The position numbers and the translations under genes were made by a program. Positions 7,663 through 15,853 of a DNA stretch of 64,000 bases are shown here, piece after piece; the stretch's first letter is position 1, and each line of letters starts with the position of its first letter. The notes under the pieces are model-generated. The model saw only the letters and a program-made list of their open reading frames with translations. It ran no database searches and was not told the DNA's origin. The stretch comes from Flavobacterium sp. GT3R68 (GTDB lineage Bacteria; Bacteroidota; Bacteroidia; Flavobacteriales; Flavobacteriaceae). The stretch lies in contig NZ_VJZK01000003.1 in NCBI RefSeq assembly GCF_007109225.1, positions 124,001-188,000 on the forward strand, in the 5' to 3' direction.

Positions 7663-8189
7663 ATTTAATTATACAAACTGAAAGATTGATTCTTCGCAAA
7701 ATGATGATTTCCGATGCAGAAGCCATGTTTAAATTGGACAGTAATCCTAACGTAGTGAAATATTTAGGAAATACTCCTTTTAAATCAATTGGCGAATCAA
7801 TCAATTTAATTAACAATGTAAGTAATCAATACCTTAAAAATGGTATTGGAAGATTTTCTGTTGTTTTAAAAGAGACTAATGAAGTTATTGGCTGGGCCGG
7901 TATTAAATTTGTTACAGAACCTGAGAATAATCAAACCCATTTCTACGATTTGGGATATCGATTACAAGAAGAGCATTGGGGTAAAGGTTACGCTACCGAA
8001 GCAACAAGAGCATGGTTGGATTACGCCTTTCAAACCATGAACCTTCCTGTATTAATTGCTTCGGTCAATGTGGATAATTTCAATTCAAATAAAATTGTGC
8101 AAAAATTCGGTTTCCAGCTTAAAAGCCAGTTTTATTACGGGGATATACATTGCAATTGGTATGAATTAAAAAATCCGAATCTCTCATGA
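7659..8189 (+). CDS. GNAT family N-acetyltransferase (RimJ/RimL-like)
   Basis: This is a 176-residue acetyltransferase. It begins LIIQTERLILRKMMISDAEAMF as in the RimJ/RimL-like Acetyltransf_3 group. The acetyl-CoA pyrophosphate-binding loop is visible as EEHWGKGYATEA (about residues 107-118), followed by the NxxSxxxxxKxGF-like end NVDNFNSNKIVQKFGF. It likely acetylates a small amine or a protein N-terminus; the target is unknown. It overlaps both neighbours by 4 bases (ATGA at 7659 and at 8186), which makes a tightly coupled VOC-GNAT-binding-protein unit. Confidence 0.87.
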   Translation: MNLIIQTERLILRKMMISDAEAMFKLDSNPNVVKYLGNTPFKSIGESINLINNVSNQYLKNGIGRFSVVLKETNEVIGWAGIKFVTEPENNQTHFYDLGYRLQEEHWGKGYATEATRAWLDYAFQTMNLPVLIASVNVDNFNSNKIVQKFGFQLKSQFYYGDIHCNWYELKNPNLS

Positions 8190-9037
8190 AAACTATAAAA
8201 ATTGCCGGCGTTCCGGAACATTTCAATTTTCCGTGGCATCTGAGTATTGATAATGGAGAGTTTCAAAAGGCAGGCATTGATTTATTATGGACCAATGTCC
8301 CTGAGGGTACCGGAAAAATGTGCCAGATGCTTCGAGATGCCGATACGGATATGGCCGTTATCCTTACCGAAGGTATTATAAAAGACATAGTGGCCGGAAA
8401 CCCAAGTAAAATTGTTCAGGTTTATGTGGAATCGGCTTTGATTTGGGGAATTCACGTTGATGCCCAATCGGAATATAAAACATTAGAAGATTTGGAAAAT
8501 AAAAAAGCGGCGATCTCCAGATTAGGCTCCGGTTCTCAATTAATGGCCTATGTCAATGCCAGTAATCAGGGTTGGCAGACGGAAAAACTGCAATTTGAAA
8601 TTGTCAATACTATAGACGGCGCCGTTCAAGCGCTAAACAACGGAACCGCCGATTACTTCATGTGGGAACGTTTTATGACTAAACCTCTTGTAGATAATGG
8701 AACTTTCAGGCGCATTGCCGATTGTCCTACTCCGTGGCCGTGTTTTGTGATTGCCGTACGCAATCAGATATTTGAGGAGCAACCTGAAGCTATTACTGAG
8801 ATTTTGAGGATAATCAATCAGAATACAAGCCAATTTAAAGAAATTCACAGTATTGATAAAACTTTGGCTGAAACCTATCACCAGCAATTGAAAGATATTC
8901 AGGAATGGTTATCTTTGACAAAATGGTCTCAGAAACAATTAGATGCGAAAATGTTAGACGAAATTCAAAACCAGTTGCTCGAATTGTCGCTTATTGATAA
9001 AAGAGTTACATTTGATGAAATAGTAAAAACTAAATAG
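8186..9037 (+). CDS. Substrate-binding-fold protein without signal peptide
   Basis: The 283-residue protein has the type-2 periplasmic binding fold (SsuA/ThiY/NMT1-like): KIAGVPEHFNFPWHL at the N-terminus, a DADTDMAVILTEGIIKDIVAG hinge region, LENKKAAISRLGSGSQLMAYV (about residues 105-125), and ALNNGTADYFMWERF near 155. There is no signal peptide or lipobox; the first strand begins at residue 3, so it should stay in the cytosol. It could be an enzyme of the THI5/MqnA-like type or a cytosolic sensor rather than a transporter subunit. No ABC permease or ATPase gene is adjacent. The start is fixed by the ATGA overlap with the GNAT gene. Confidence 0.8.
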   Translation: MKTIKIAGVPEHFNFPWHLSIDNGEFQKAGIDLLWTNVPEGTGKMCQMLRDADTDMAVILTEGIIKDIVAGNPSKIVQVYVESALIWGIHVDAQSEYKTLEDLENKKAAISRLGSGSQLMAYVNASNQGWQTEKLQFEIVNTIDGAVQALNNGTADYFMWERFMTKPLVDNGTFRRIADCPTPWPCFVIAVRNQIFEEQPEAITEILRIINQNTSQFKEIHSIDKTLAETYHQQLKDIQEWLSLTKWSQKQLDAKMLDEIQNQLLELSLIDKRVTFDEIVKTK

Positions 9038-9058
9038 CGTTAGACTTTTTAGTATCTT

Positions 9059-9991
9059 ATGATAAAACTCCAAAATATTCCATTTCAAAAATTAAAGGCC
9101 CGTCTTCAGGTTCCAAAACCCTGGGATAATGTTATTATTTTTGCATTAAATATTCTGATCGCCATTCCGGTTTTTATCATCATCCATAAAAATGCGGTCG
9201 AACTGAATTTCTATTTTCAAATTGACCGGATTGTGTTATTTATCCTGATTTTAATTATAATCCAATTAATTTTAAGATTATTAAAAACAGTAATAATTAT
9301 CTGTCTTGCTTTGTATCTGATAGCACTTTTGTTCGGAACTGTATTCGGCAATTATGGTTTTAATGCGGTTTTTGAAGATTACCGGTCTATGGTGTATTCC
9401 ATGTCTGACAATCCGAATCCCCAAGATTTAATTCTTTCTAAACTTCTCCCTTTCCCCAATAAATCGAAAGTTCTTAATGCCATTGAATATCAAAATCCAA
9501 AAGTGCGGAATTTTTCCATCATGGCCACAACAAAACATCTCAAAAATATCAAAGGATACGGCGATTACCGTACCCTGATCCAGTGTTTTGCTATCTTCAA
9601 GGAAATAAATACCAGGTGGAATTATGTCAGTGATCCAAAGGGCAAGGACTATATCGCCACCGCCAGCGAGTCATTGCGATACCTCTCCGGCGACTGTGAC
9701 GACCATTCCATTTTGATGGCCGCCTGCATAAAATCTATAGGTGGTACTCCCAGATTGATTCATACCGGCGGACACATTTATCCTGAAATATTAATTGGCG
9801 GGAAAAGTGATTTGGAAGAAATCAATTATTTAGTCAAAAAGATACTTTTTGTTGATGAAAGTAAAGACAAACAACTTCATTATCATATTGATGAGCGTGG
9901 ACTGGTGTGGCTGAATCTCGATTATACGGCCAAATATCCGGGTGGTCCATTCATGCACGAAGAAATTTTGGGAGCGTTAACACTGAATTGA
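9059..9991 (+). CDS. Membrane-anchored transglutaminase-like protein
   Basis: Of 310 residues, the first about 100 contain two or three hydrophobic segments (about 25-43, 57-73 and 77-97). A transglutaminase-like papain-fold domain follows. The catalytic cysteine lies in LSGDCDDHSILMAA (C213) and a histidine in THTGGH-like context at H239; a downstream Asp partner is plausible at NLDYT near residue 293. Bacterial members act as peptidases or peptide crosslinkers. It follows the binding-fold gene by 21 bases and may be part of the same operon. The real start could be the ATG at 9059, which the short gap supports. The substrate is unknown. Confidence 0.8.
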   Translation: MIKLQNIPFQKLKARLQVPKPWDNVIIFALNILIAIPVFIIIHKNAVELNFYFQIDRIVLFILILIIIQLILRLLKTVIIICLALYLIALLFGTVFGNYGFNAVFEDYRSMVYSMSDNPNPQDLILSKLLPFPNKSKVLNAIEYQNPKVRNFSIMATTKHLKNIKGYGDYRTLIQCFAIFKEINTRWNYVSDPKGKDYIATASESLRYLSGDCDDHSILMAACIKSIGGTPRLIHTGGHIYPEILIGGKSDLEEINYLVKKILFVDESKDKQLHYHIDERGLVWLNLDYTAKYPGGPFMHEEILGALTLN

Positions 9992-10032
9992 TTTATTTAG
10001 GCAAAATAAAAATTTAACAATTCCTTTTTTTA

Positions 10033-10040
10033 TATATTAG
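10033..10040 (+). promoter_or_regulatory. Candidate -7 box variant TATATTAG
   Basis: It differs from TAnnTTTG by one base and lies 24 bases before the ATG at 10065. The same variant occurs upstream of the lipoprotein gene at 18379 and of gyrA. Confidence 0.3.
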
Positions 10041-10064
10041 CTATTTCAAATTAAAAATACATTT

Positions 10065-10646
10065 ATGAAGAAATTCTTTTATATACTGCTGCTTTCATCT
10101 CAATTTATGAATGCGCAGGATTCCACCTCAAAAACGGACTCCACCAACTTTAGAAAAAACGAAGTTCGTGTCGATGTATTAACGTTGGTGGCTTCATCAA
10201 AAATCAATCTTACTTATGAACGTTTTTTGAATCCTCGATTTTCATTGGGATTAAGTGGTAGTTATGCCGACAGTAAAAAAATCAACGAGGATTTTGACGA
10301 AGGATACAGAAATACCATTCCAAAATACGAAATCATTCCTTTTGCACGGTATAATTTATCCAAAGGGCTTTACAGTTTTTATTTCGCTGAAGTATTCGTG
10401 TGTGCTAACGGTGGGGATTTCAAAGAAACGGTTCGTTTAGTCGATGGAAACGGAAATGGCTATTATATGAACCAAAAAAGTAAATATTCTGATGTGGCAC
10501 TCGGTGGAAGTTTGGGTTATAAAATCTATTTTCAGAAAAAAATAGCTGTTGAATTATTAGTAGGATTTGGAAAAAACTTAATTGATACTGACAGAAGCCC
10601 GGATGTAATCTCTCGAGTAGGTTTAAATGTTGGTTACCGATTTTAA
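10065..10646 (+). CDS. Outer-membrane beta-barrel protein with signal peptide
   Basis: The 193-residue product starts with a signal peptide (MKKFFYILLLSSQFMNAQ, cut before D19). Alternating hydrophobic/polar strands follow, such as INLTYERFLNPRFSLGLSGSY, and it ends VGLNVGYRF with the terminal aromatic Phe typical of Bam-assembled barrels. Its size and style fit an eight-stranded barrel of the DUF3575-like type. Function is unknown. It lies 11 bases before the lipoprotein gene at 10658 and is probably co-transcribed with it. Confidence 0.72.
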   Translation: MKKFFYILLLSSQFMNAQDSTSKTDSTNFRKNEVRVDVLTLVASSKINLTYERFLNPRFSLGLSGSYADSKKINEDFDEGYRNTIPKYEIIPFARYNLSKGLYSFYFAEVFVCANGGDFKETVRLVDGNGNGYYMNQKSKYSDVALGGSLGYKIYFQKKIAVELLVGFGKNLIDTDRSPDVISRVGLNVGYRF

Positions 10647-10657
10647 AAAATAAAAAT

Positions 10658-11242
10658 ATGAAAACTTTAAAATATTACTTTTTACTTACTACCAGCTTAT
10701 TGATTTTATCCAGTTGTGATACCAATGATGATGGTTTTTATAATGTAGTGTATCTAAATGCTACCGATTTAGTTACCGTAGAAACGGAGCCATCTTATAA
10801 TGTTGGGGATTTTATTTTTGTTACTGCCGATTTTTCGCGTTATCAGCAAGAAGTGGGACAAGATGAACTCCTGGATATATACAAGACTACAGGAAATGCA
10901 ACCAGATTTATTTTTCCGTATTACTTAGAACGAAAAAAGGCTGACGGCACATGGGAAGTGGTTCCAATTCCAACAAATACATTGCAAATTATAAAAGGAA
11001 GTGCAATTTCAGGTCCATATGTATCAGGTAGTTGCGTATTTAATAGTGCTGATGATACTTATGAGTATAATGTAGGTGTCCCATTGACACAAGCCGGTGA
11101 TTACCGATTAGGTTTTGGTTATGATACCAGTTCGAATCGTGTTGAATTGGTTTCAAATAGCACTGGACTGAATCTGTATATGGATATTATGTCAACTACG
11201 AACTACAATTCGCCTCCGTATTACCTTTTTACGGTAAACTAA
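10658..11242 (+). CDS. Hypothetical lipoprotein
   Basis: This 194-residue protein has an SP-II signal peptide with lipobox LSSC (Cys20), followed by acidic D-T-N-D-D-G. Acidic residues just after the Cys fit the Flavobacterium/Bacteroides lipoprotein surface-export signal, so exposure on the cell surface is possible. The mature part is beta-rich, with no recognisable domain. It follows the barrel gene closely. The stop abuts the convergent ung gene with no bases between them. Confidence 0.7.
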   Translation: MKTLKYYFLLTTSLLILSSCDTNDDGFYNVVYLNATDLVTVETEPSYNVGDFIFVTADFSRYQQEVGQDELLDIYKTTGNATRFIFPYYLERKKADGTWEVVPIPTNTLQIIKGSAISGPYVSGSCVFNSADDTYEYNVGVPLTQAGDYRLGFGYDTSSNRVELVSNSTGLNLYMDIMSTTNYNSPPYYLFTVN

Positions 11243-11911
11243 CTACCATTCGATTTCTGGAATACCTTTGGAACTAAGATAGGAGTTGGTTTGACTGAAA
11301 TGTTTGTTCCCGAACCATTTCCCTTGATTAGCACTCATAGGTGACGGATGTCCACACTCTAAAACCAAATGTTTATCTTGATTGATTTTTGCTCCTTTTT
11401 TCTGTGCAAAACTCCCCCAAAGCAAGAATACGATATTATCTTTTTCTTCAGAAATTTTCTGGATAACAGCATCTGTAAAAATATTCCAATCTAAATGTTT
11501 ATGACTATTTGCCTGATCTTTTCGAACTGTTAAGGAAGCATTTAAAAGCAATACGCCTTGTCTTGCCCAACGTTCCAGATTACCCGAAGTGGGGAGAAAT
11601 ATATTACCCAAATCATCGTTCAATTCCCGGAATATGTTGCGCAACGAAGGAGGAATATTTACTCCCTCATTCACTGAAAAACACAACCCATTTGCCTCGC
11701 CATCTCCATGATACGGATCCTGCCCTATTATTACAACTTTAAGGTTTTCAAAAGAAGTATAATCGTATGCCGCAAAAATTAATTCCTTGGGCGGAAAACA
11801 AGTATGCAGCGAACATTCTTTTTCAACCTCATTAATTAAATTCCGAAAATAAGGTTTTTCAATTTCGTCTGATAAAATGTTTTGCCAGGAATCGGCTAAT
11901 GTAATTTTCAT
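11243..11911 (-). CDS. ung: Uracil-DNA glycosylase, family 1
   Basis: The 222-residue enzyme removes uracil from DNA in base-excision repair. The water-activating motif GQDPYHG is at residues 63-69 (Asp65), FSV of the uracil pocket is at 78-80, and the DNA-intercalating motif HPSPMS is at 188-193 (usually HPSPLS). All catalytic residues are present and the length is normal. I choose ATG 11911 (MKITLADSW); the ATG 18 bases upstream would only add MQYICE. The gene is divergent from mutS2 with a short gap and convergent with a lipoprotein gene. Confidence 0.95.
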   Translation of the reverse strand: MKITLADSWQNILSDEIEKPYFRNLINEVEKECSLHTCFPPKELIFAAYDYTSFENLKVVIIGQDPYHGDGEANGLCFSVNEGVNIPPSLRNIFRELNDDLGNIFLPTSGNLERWARQGVLLLNASLTVRKDQANSHKHLDWNIFTDAVIQKISEEKDNIVFLLWGSFAQKKGAKINQDKHLVLECGHPSPMSANQGKWFGNKHFSQTNSYLSSKGIPEIEW

Positions 11912-12055
11912 TTCGCAAATGTATTGCATAAAATCTACCGAAGAACCATTTCCTTACAATTTTTCATCTTTAAAGAATTGCGAAAACTTTGTGAAACCGC
12001 ACACAATAGTTTCAACTATTCCCTATTTTTGCAAGGTAAAAGCGCAAAAAACAAA

Positions 12056-14218
12056 ATGATTAACATCACAGATAAAACCCTTCAGGATTTACAGTTTCCA
12101 ACTATTTTAGAAACTATTTCGGAAATTTGTAATACTGATATCGGAAAACAAAAAGCATTAGAAATCGTTCCTTTTAAAGAAAAGGCAATGTTGATGGACG
12201 CTCTAATGCAAACATCTGAATATGTTGCTTCTTTCCAAAACAATAATGCGATTCCCAATCATGGATTTGATGCAATTACCAATGAAATCAAATTCCTTGC
12301 AATAGAAGATAGTTTTTTAGAAGTAGGAAGTTTTAGGAAAATTGCTGCCATTTCTGAAACGACAAATGTCCTTTTACAATACTTTAAAAAATTCGACGAT
12401 TATTATCCGTTTCTCAATACCAAAGCTTCGCAGGTTGAATATACCCGTGAAATTATTCAAAAGGTGGATGAAGTTGTTGATAAGTATGGTGAAATAAAAG
12501 ACAATGCCTCGCCTGAATTACTCAATATCCGCCGGGACATGAATTTGGTTCGCGGCAAAGTGAACCAGAGTTTTGGTATCGCCCTTACGCAATACAACGC
12601 CTTGAACTATTTGGATGATATTAAGGAAAGCTTTGTTCAGAACCGCCGGGTTCTGGCGGTGTTATCGATGTATCGACGTAAAGTGAAAGGTTCCATTCTC
12701 GGGAGTTCAAAAACGGGAAGCATCGCCTATATTGAACCTGAAACCACATTGAAATATTCCCGGGAACTCAGTAATTTGGAATATGAGGAAAAGGAAGAAA
12801 TTACCAGAATCCTGAAGCAATTGTCCAATCACATACGACCATTTTTACCTCTCATTTCCCAATATCAGGATTTCCTAAGTGATATTGATGTCATTGCTGC
12901 CAAGGCTAAATATGCCCGGAAAATAAATGGCATTTTACCCGCAATTACTGATAATCGGCGCGTGTATTTCAGAGATGCCTTCCACCCTATTTTGTTTTTA
13001 ACGAATGCGGCCAAAAATGCAGTAACATATCCTCAAACAATTGAGCTGGATCAGGAGAATCGGATCATTGTAATTTCGGGTCCCAATGCCGGTGGAAAAA
13101 CGATTTCTCTAAAAACCGTCGGCCTACTTCAATTAATGTTACAAAGCGGGATGCTGATTCCGGTTCATGAACGCAGTGAAACATCCTTATTTGATCGGAT
13201 AATGACTGATATCGGAGATAATCAATCGATCGAAAATCATCTGAGTACCTATAGTTACCGGTTAAAAAACATGAATTATTTCCTGAAAAAATGCAATAGT
13301 AAGACCATGTTTCTGATTGATGAATTTGGAACAGGTTCCGATCCCGAATTAGGGGGTGCTTTAGCGGAAATTTTCCTTGAAGAATTCTATCACAGGGAAG
13401 CTTTCGGAATTATCACTACCCATTATTCCAATTTGAAAATTCTTGCGAACGAACTGCCGTTTGCCATGAACGCCAATATGCTTTTTGATGAAAAGACACT
13501 GGAACCACTCTATAAGTTAGTTCTGGGACAGGCAGGAAGTTCCTTTACATTCGAAGTGGCACAAAAAAATGGAATTCCATTTGGTTTAATCAACCGTGCC
13601 AAAAAGAAAATTGAAGTCGGAAAAGTACGTTTTGACAAGACTATTGCCACTCTTCAGAAAGAACGCTCTAAATTGGAAAAAACCTCTCAAACCCTAAAAG
13701 AGGAAGAATCCAAAGCCCGCGAGGAGAGTAAAAAAATGGAAAACATCAATGTGAAAATCAAACATAAACTCGAAAGCTATCAGGAATTGTATGACAGCAA
13801 TCAGAAAACGATTTACATTGGTCAGAAGATCGAGGATATTGCAGATAAATATTTTAACAATAAAAATAAAAAAGACCTTATCGGTGAGTTTTTGAAAATT
13901 GTCGAAATAGAAAATTCAAAAAAAATCAAGGTCACTGCCAAAGAGAATAAAGTAAAGGAGGAAAAGAAGAAAGAAATTATAGCCGATGTAACGGTGCAGG
14001 TGGAAGAAATTCGTAAAGAGAAAAAAGAAAAAAAATTAAAGCCAGTGGTAGAAAAACCAAAACCGGTTTTAAAAGTTGGAGACAGAGTGCGAATGGTCGA
14101 CGGAAAAGCGGTAGGAAGTATTGACAATATTGAAAAAAATAAAGCAACGGTCAATTATGGTGTCTTTACTTCAAAAGTAAGTCTGGATGCTTTGGAATTG
14201 GTTGAAGCAAAAAAATAG
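12056..14218 (+). CDS. mutS2: MutS2-family ATPase lacking the Smr domain
   Basis: The product is 720 residues from ATG 12056; the open frame extends further upstream, into ung, without family-like sequence. An N-terminal MutS core/clamp region (about 1-300) is followed by the ABC-type ATPase: Walker A GPNAGGKT at 342-349, Walker B FLIDEFGTGSDP around 420, and a GIITTHYSNLK switch. A long Lys/Glu coiled coil (about 520-660) follows. The C-terminus VGDRVRMVDGKAVGSI to SLDALELVE is a KOW-like beta domain and the chain ends there. The C-terminal Smr endonuclease domain of classical MutS2 is absent. The family acts on branched DNA or on collided ribosomes; endonuclease activity should not be assumed here. 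The DCC gene follows by overlap/abutment. Confidence 0.88.
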   Translation: MINITDKTLQDLQFPTILETISEICNTDIGKQKALEIVPFKEKAMLMDALMQTSEYVASFQNNNAIPNHGFDAITNEIKFLAIEDSFLEVGSFRKIAAISETTNVLLQYFKKFDDYYPFLNTKASQVEYTREIIQKVDEVVDKYGEIKDNASPELLNIRRDMNLVRGKVNQSFGIALTQYNALNYLDDIKESFVQNRRVLAVLSMYRRKVKGSILGSSKTGSIAYIEPETTLKYSRELSNLEYEEKEEITRILKQLSNHIRPFLPLISQYQDFLSDIDVIAAKAKYARKINGILPAITDNRRVYFRDAFHPILFLTNAAKNAVTYPQTIELDQENRIIVISGPNAGGKTISLKTVGLLQLMLQSGMLIPVHERSETSLFDRIMTDIGDNQSIENHLSTYSYRLKNMNYFLKKCNSKTMFLIDEFGTGSDPELGGALAEIFLEEFYHREAFGIITTHYSNLKILANELPFAMNANMLFDEKTLEPLYKLVLGQAGSSFTFEVAQKNGIPFGLINRAKKKIEVGKVRFDKTIATLQKERSKLEKTSQTLKEEESKAREESKKMENINVKIKHKLESYQELYDSNQKTIYIGQKIEDIADKYFNNKNKKDLIGEFLKIVEIENSKKIKVTAKENKVKEEKKKEIIADVTVQVEEIRKEKKEKKLKPVVEKPKPVLKVGDRVRMVDGKAVGSIDNIEKNKATVNYGVFTSKVSLDALELVEAKK

Positions 14219-14219
14219 T

Positions 14220-14633
14220 ATGGAAGTATTACCAAAAGATAAAAAAATCATTCTATTTGACGGCGTTTGCAATCTATGCAATTCGATGGTTCAGTTTGTG
14301 ATTAAAAATGATCAAAAAGATATTTTCAGATATGTAGCCCTACAGTCTGACTTAGGCCAAGAAATTCTTAAACATATCGGAATTGATCAGAGAAACATAG
14401 ACAGTATTGTTTTATATCAACCTGGCATCGCCTATTATTACAAATCTACCGCGGCAATTGAGATAGCCAGACAATTGGGAGGTGCTTTTAATCTGCTAAC
14501 TTTATTCAGAGTAATCCCTGTATTTTTGAGAAACCCAATTTATGATTACATAGCCAGAAATCGGTATAAATGGTATGGCAAAAAAGACAACTGCATAATT
14601 CCTACTCCAGAATTGCAATCCAAATTTTTATAA
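14220..14633 (+). CDS. DCC family (DUF393) thiol-disulfide-type protein
   Basis: This 137-residue protein carries the defining N-terminal DGVCNLC motif (D14, C17, C20), plus the FRYVALQSDLGQEIL segment that follows in the family. The fold is thioredoxin-like, but its redox role is not established. The C-terminus has the hydrophobic RVIPVFLRNPIYDYIARNRYKWYG tail common to DCC proteins. The ATG at 14220 starts one base after the mutS2 stop, so the two genes are probably coupled. A terminator follows directly. Confidence 0.87.
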   Translation: MEVLPKDKKIILFDGVCNLCNSMVQFVIKNDQKDIFRYVALQSDLGQEILKHIGIDQRNIDSIVLYQPGIAYYYKSTAAIEIARQLGGAFNLLTLFRVIPVFLRNPIYDYIARNRYKWYGKKDNCIIPTPELQSKFL

Positions 14634-14665
14634 AAAAAACTCCTTAATTTCTTAAGGAGTTTTAT
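14634..14665. terminator. Bidirectional terminator between convergent genes
   Basis: ACTCCTTAA (14639-14647) pairs with TTAAGGAGT (14652-14660), with A and T runs on the two sides. It serves the DCC gene and the leftward T9SS cargo gene. Confidence 0.85.
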
Positions 14666-14682
14666 TATGGAAAGGAAGGAAT

Positions 14683-15711
14683 CTAGTTTTTAATAAATTT
14701 CTTAATCAAAGAACCTTTGTCTGACTGAATGTTCATCATGTACATTCCAGATTCTAAATCCGAGACATTTATCTGATTTTCTGAAATTTCAGCAGAATTT
14801 AAATGTTTAACAATTCTTCCGTTTAGGTCTGAGATTGTAATTTCATTAATAAGAATATTTTCGTTATTTGAAATAGTAATGACATTCTTTGCAGGATTTG
14901 GATATACTGAAAATTTATTAGCAACAATTTCATTTGAAGATACACCCAATAAAGTATCTGTACTAGATGCTTTAACATTTATGTTGTCATATATCCCGTT
15001 ACCCGCTAAAGTGTTACCTGTAGCAGTAGCTGCAAATAAATCTATTTCACTAATATCTGTACCGGTACCTGCACCCATTACAGATCCGCTGAATAATCCA
15101 GTACTTTCTTTAAACTTTATCTCACCGGTAGTTTTGTTGAAACTAAATCCAAGTTTATACCATGTATTTGGAGCTAAAGTAACAACAGCGCCTGCAGCTC
15201 CCAAATTGAATGAATAGTTACCCAATGTTCCAGCATTATCATAATAAGCTAAACCGGTAATCGCCATTGTATTTAATGTAATACGTAGTCCACCTAATAT
15301 TTTTGCACCGCTACCGTCATAAAAAGCAACACGCATACTGTTTAAACTTGTTGTAGCAGGTCCGGTAAAAAAATCATAATCTGCTTCAGCAATATTGTTA
15401 CCTGGTGTTCTGGCAGTCCAAGCTGCGGCTAAATCTTTAAATAAATATCTTGTATTTGCAGCCGTATTTGATCCTGTTACCCTCAGTGCATTTCCATAAG
15501 CACCTCCTTGGTTAACAACCTGAAAATCTGAATTAGCTCCACCAGTTGCTACATAAGTCAACCAACCTCCTTGTCCTGCAGTAGTACCTGTCAAATCAGA
15601 TGCTATGTTACCCACTGTTAAAGCAGTAGAATTTTCGGTTAATAATACTTGGGCTTGCGTGCTAAAACTAAATAAAGTTATTGCAAACAATAATAGAGTA
15701 GTTTTTTTCAT
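14683..15711 (-). CDS. Secreted protein with T9SS type A sorting domain
   Basis: The 342-residue product has a signal peptide ending TQAQ (residue 20-21). The beta-rich central domain resembles a laminin-G/carbohydrate-binding jelly roll (for example NTWYKLGFSFNKTTGEIKF). The C-terminal domain, about residues 265-342, has the type A sorting hallmarks: SVYPNPAKN, ITISDLNGRIV, and SGMYMMNIQSDKGSLIKKFIKN. It should be exported by the type IX system and anchored or released at the surface. No enzymatic domain is recognised, so its role is unknown. A -7 box TATTTTTG lies upstream on its strand. Confidence 0.85.
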   Translation of the reverse strand: MKKTTLLLFAITLFSFSTQAQVLLTENSTALTVGNIASDLTGTTAGQGGWLTYVATGGANSDFQVVNQGGAYGNALRVTGSNTAANTRYLFKDLAAAWTARTPGNNIAEADYDFFTGPATTSLNSMRVAFYDGSGAKILGGLRITLNTMAITGLAYYDNAGTLGNYSFNLGAAGAVVTLAPNTWYKLGFSFNKTTGEIKFKESTGLFSGSVMGAGTGTDISEIDLFAATATGNTLAGNGIYDNINVKASSTDTLLGVSSNEIVANKFSVYPNPAKNVITISNNENILINEITISDLNGRIVKHLNSAEISENQINVSDLESGMYMMNIQSDKGSLIKKFIKN

Positions 15712-15736
15712 AATTTAAATTTTTAAAGTTTGGAAT

Positions 15737-15744
15737 CAAAAATA
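15737..15744 (-). promoter_or_regulatory. -7 box TATTTTTG for the T9SS cargo gene
   Basis: It is an exact TAnnTTTG match on the minus strand, 26 bases before the ATG at 15711. No clear -33 TTG was seen. Confidence 0.4.
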
Positions 15745-15821
15745 AGATTATTTTGCTTTAGTTTCTGTTTTTTGATAAAAAAAATATAAACAAATTAATG
15801 TAATTAGGTGAATTTAAATAA

Positions 15822-15846
15822 AAAACTCCTCAAAAGAGGAGTTAAT
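15822..15846 (-). terminator. Terminator of the aroC-transporter unit
   Basis: AACTCCTC (15824-15831) pairs with GAGGAGTT (15836-15843) around AAAA. The minus strand ends in a T run. Confidence 0.85.
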
Positions 15847-15853
15847 AATTGAT

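Noticed and set aside
13822..14154. Minus-strand ORF inside mutS2
   Set aside because: It is a shadow of the Lys/Glu-rich coiled coil in the real gene.
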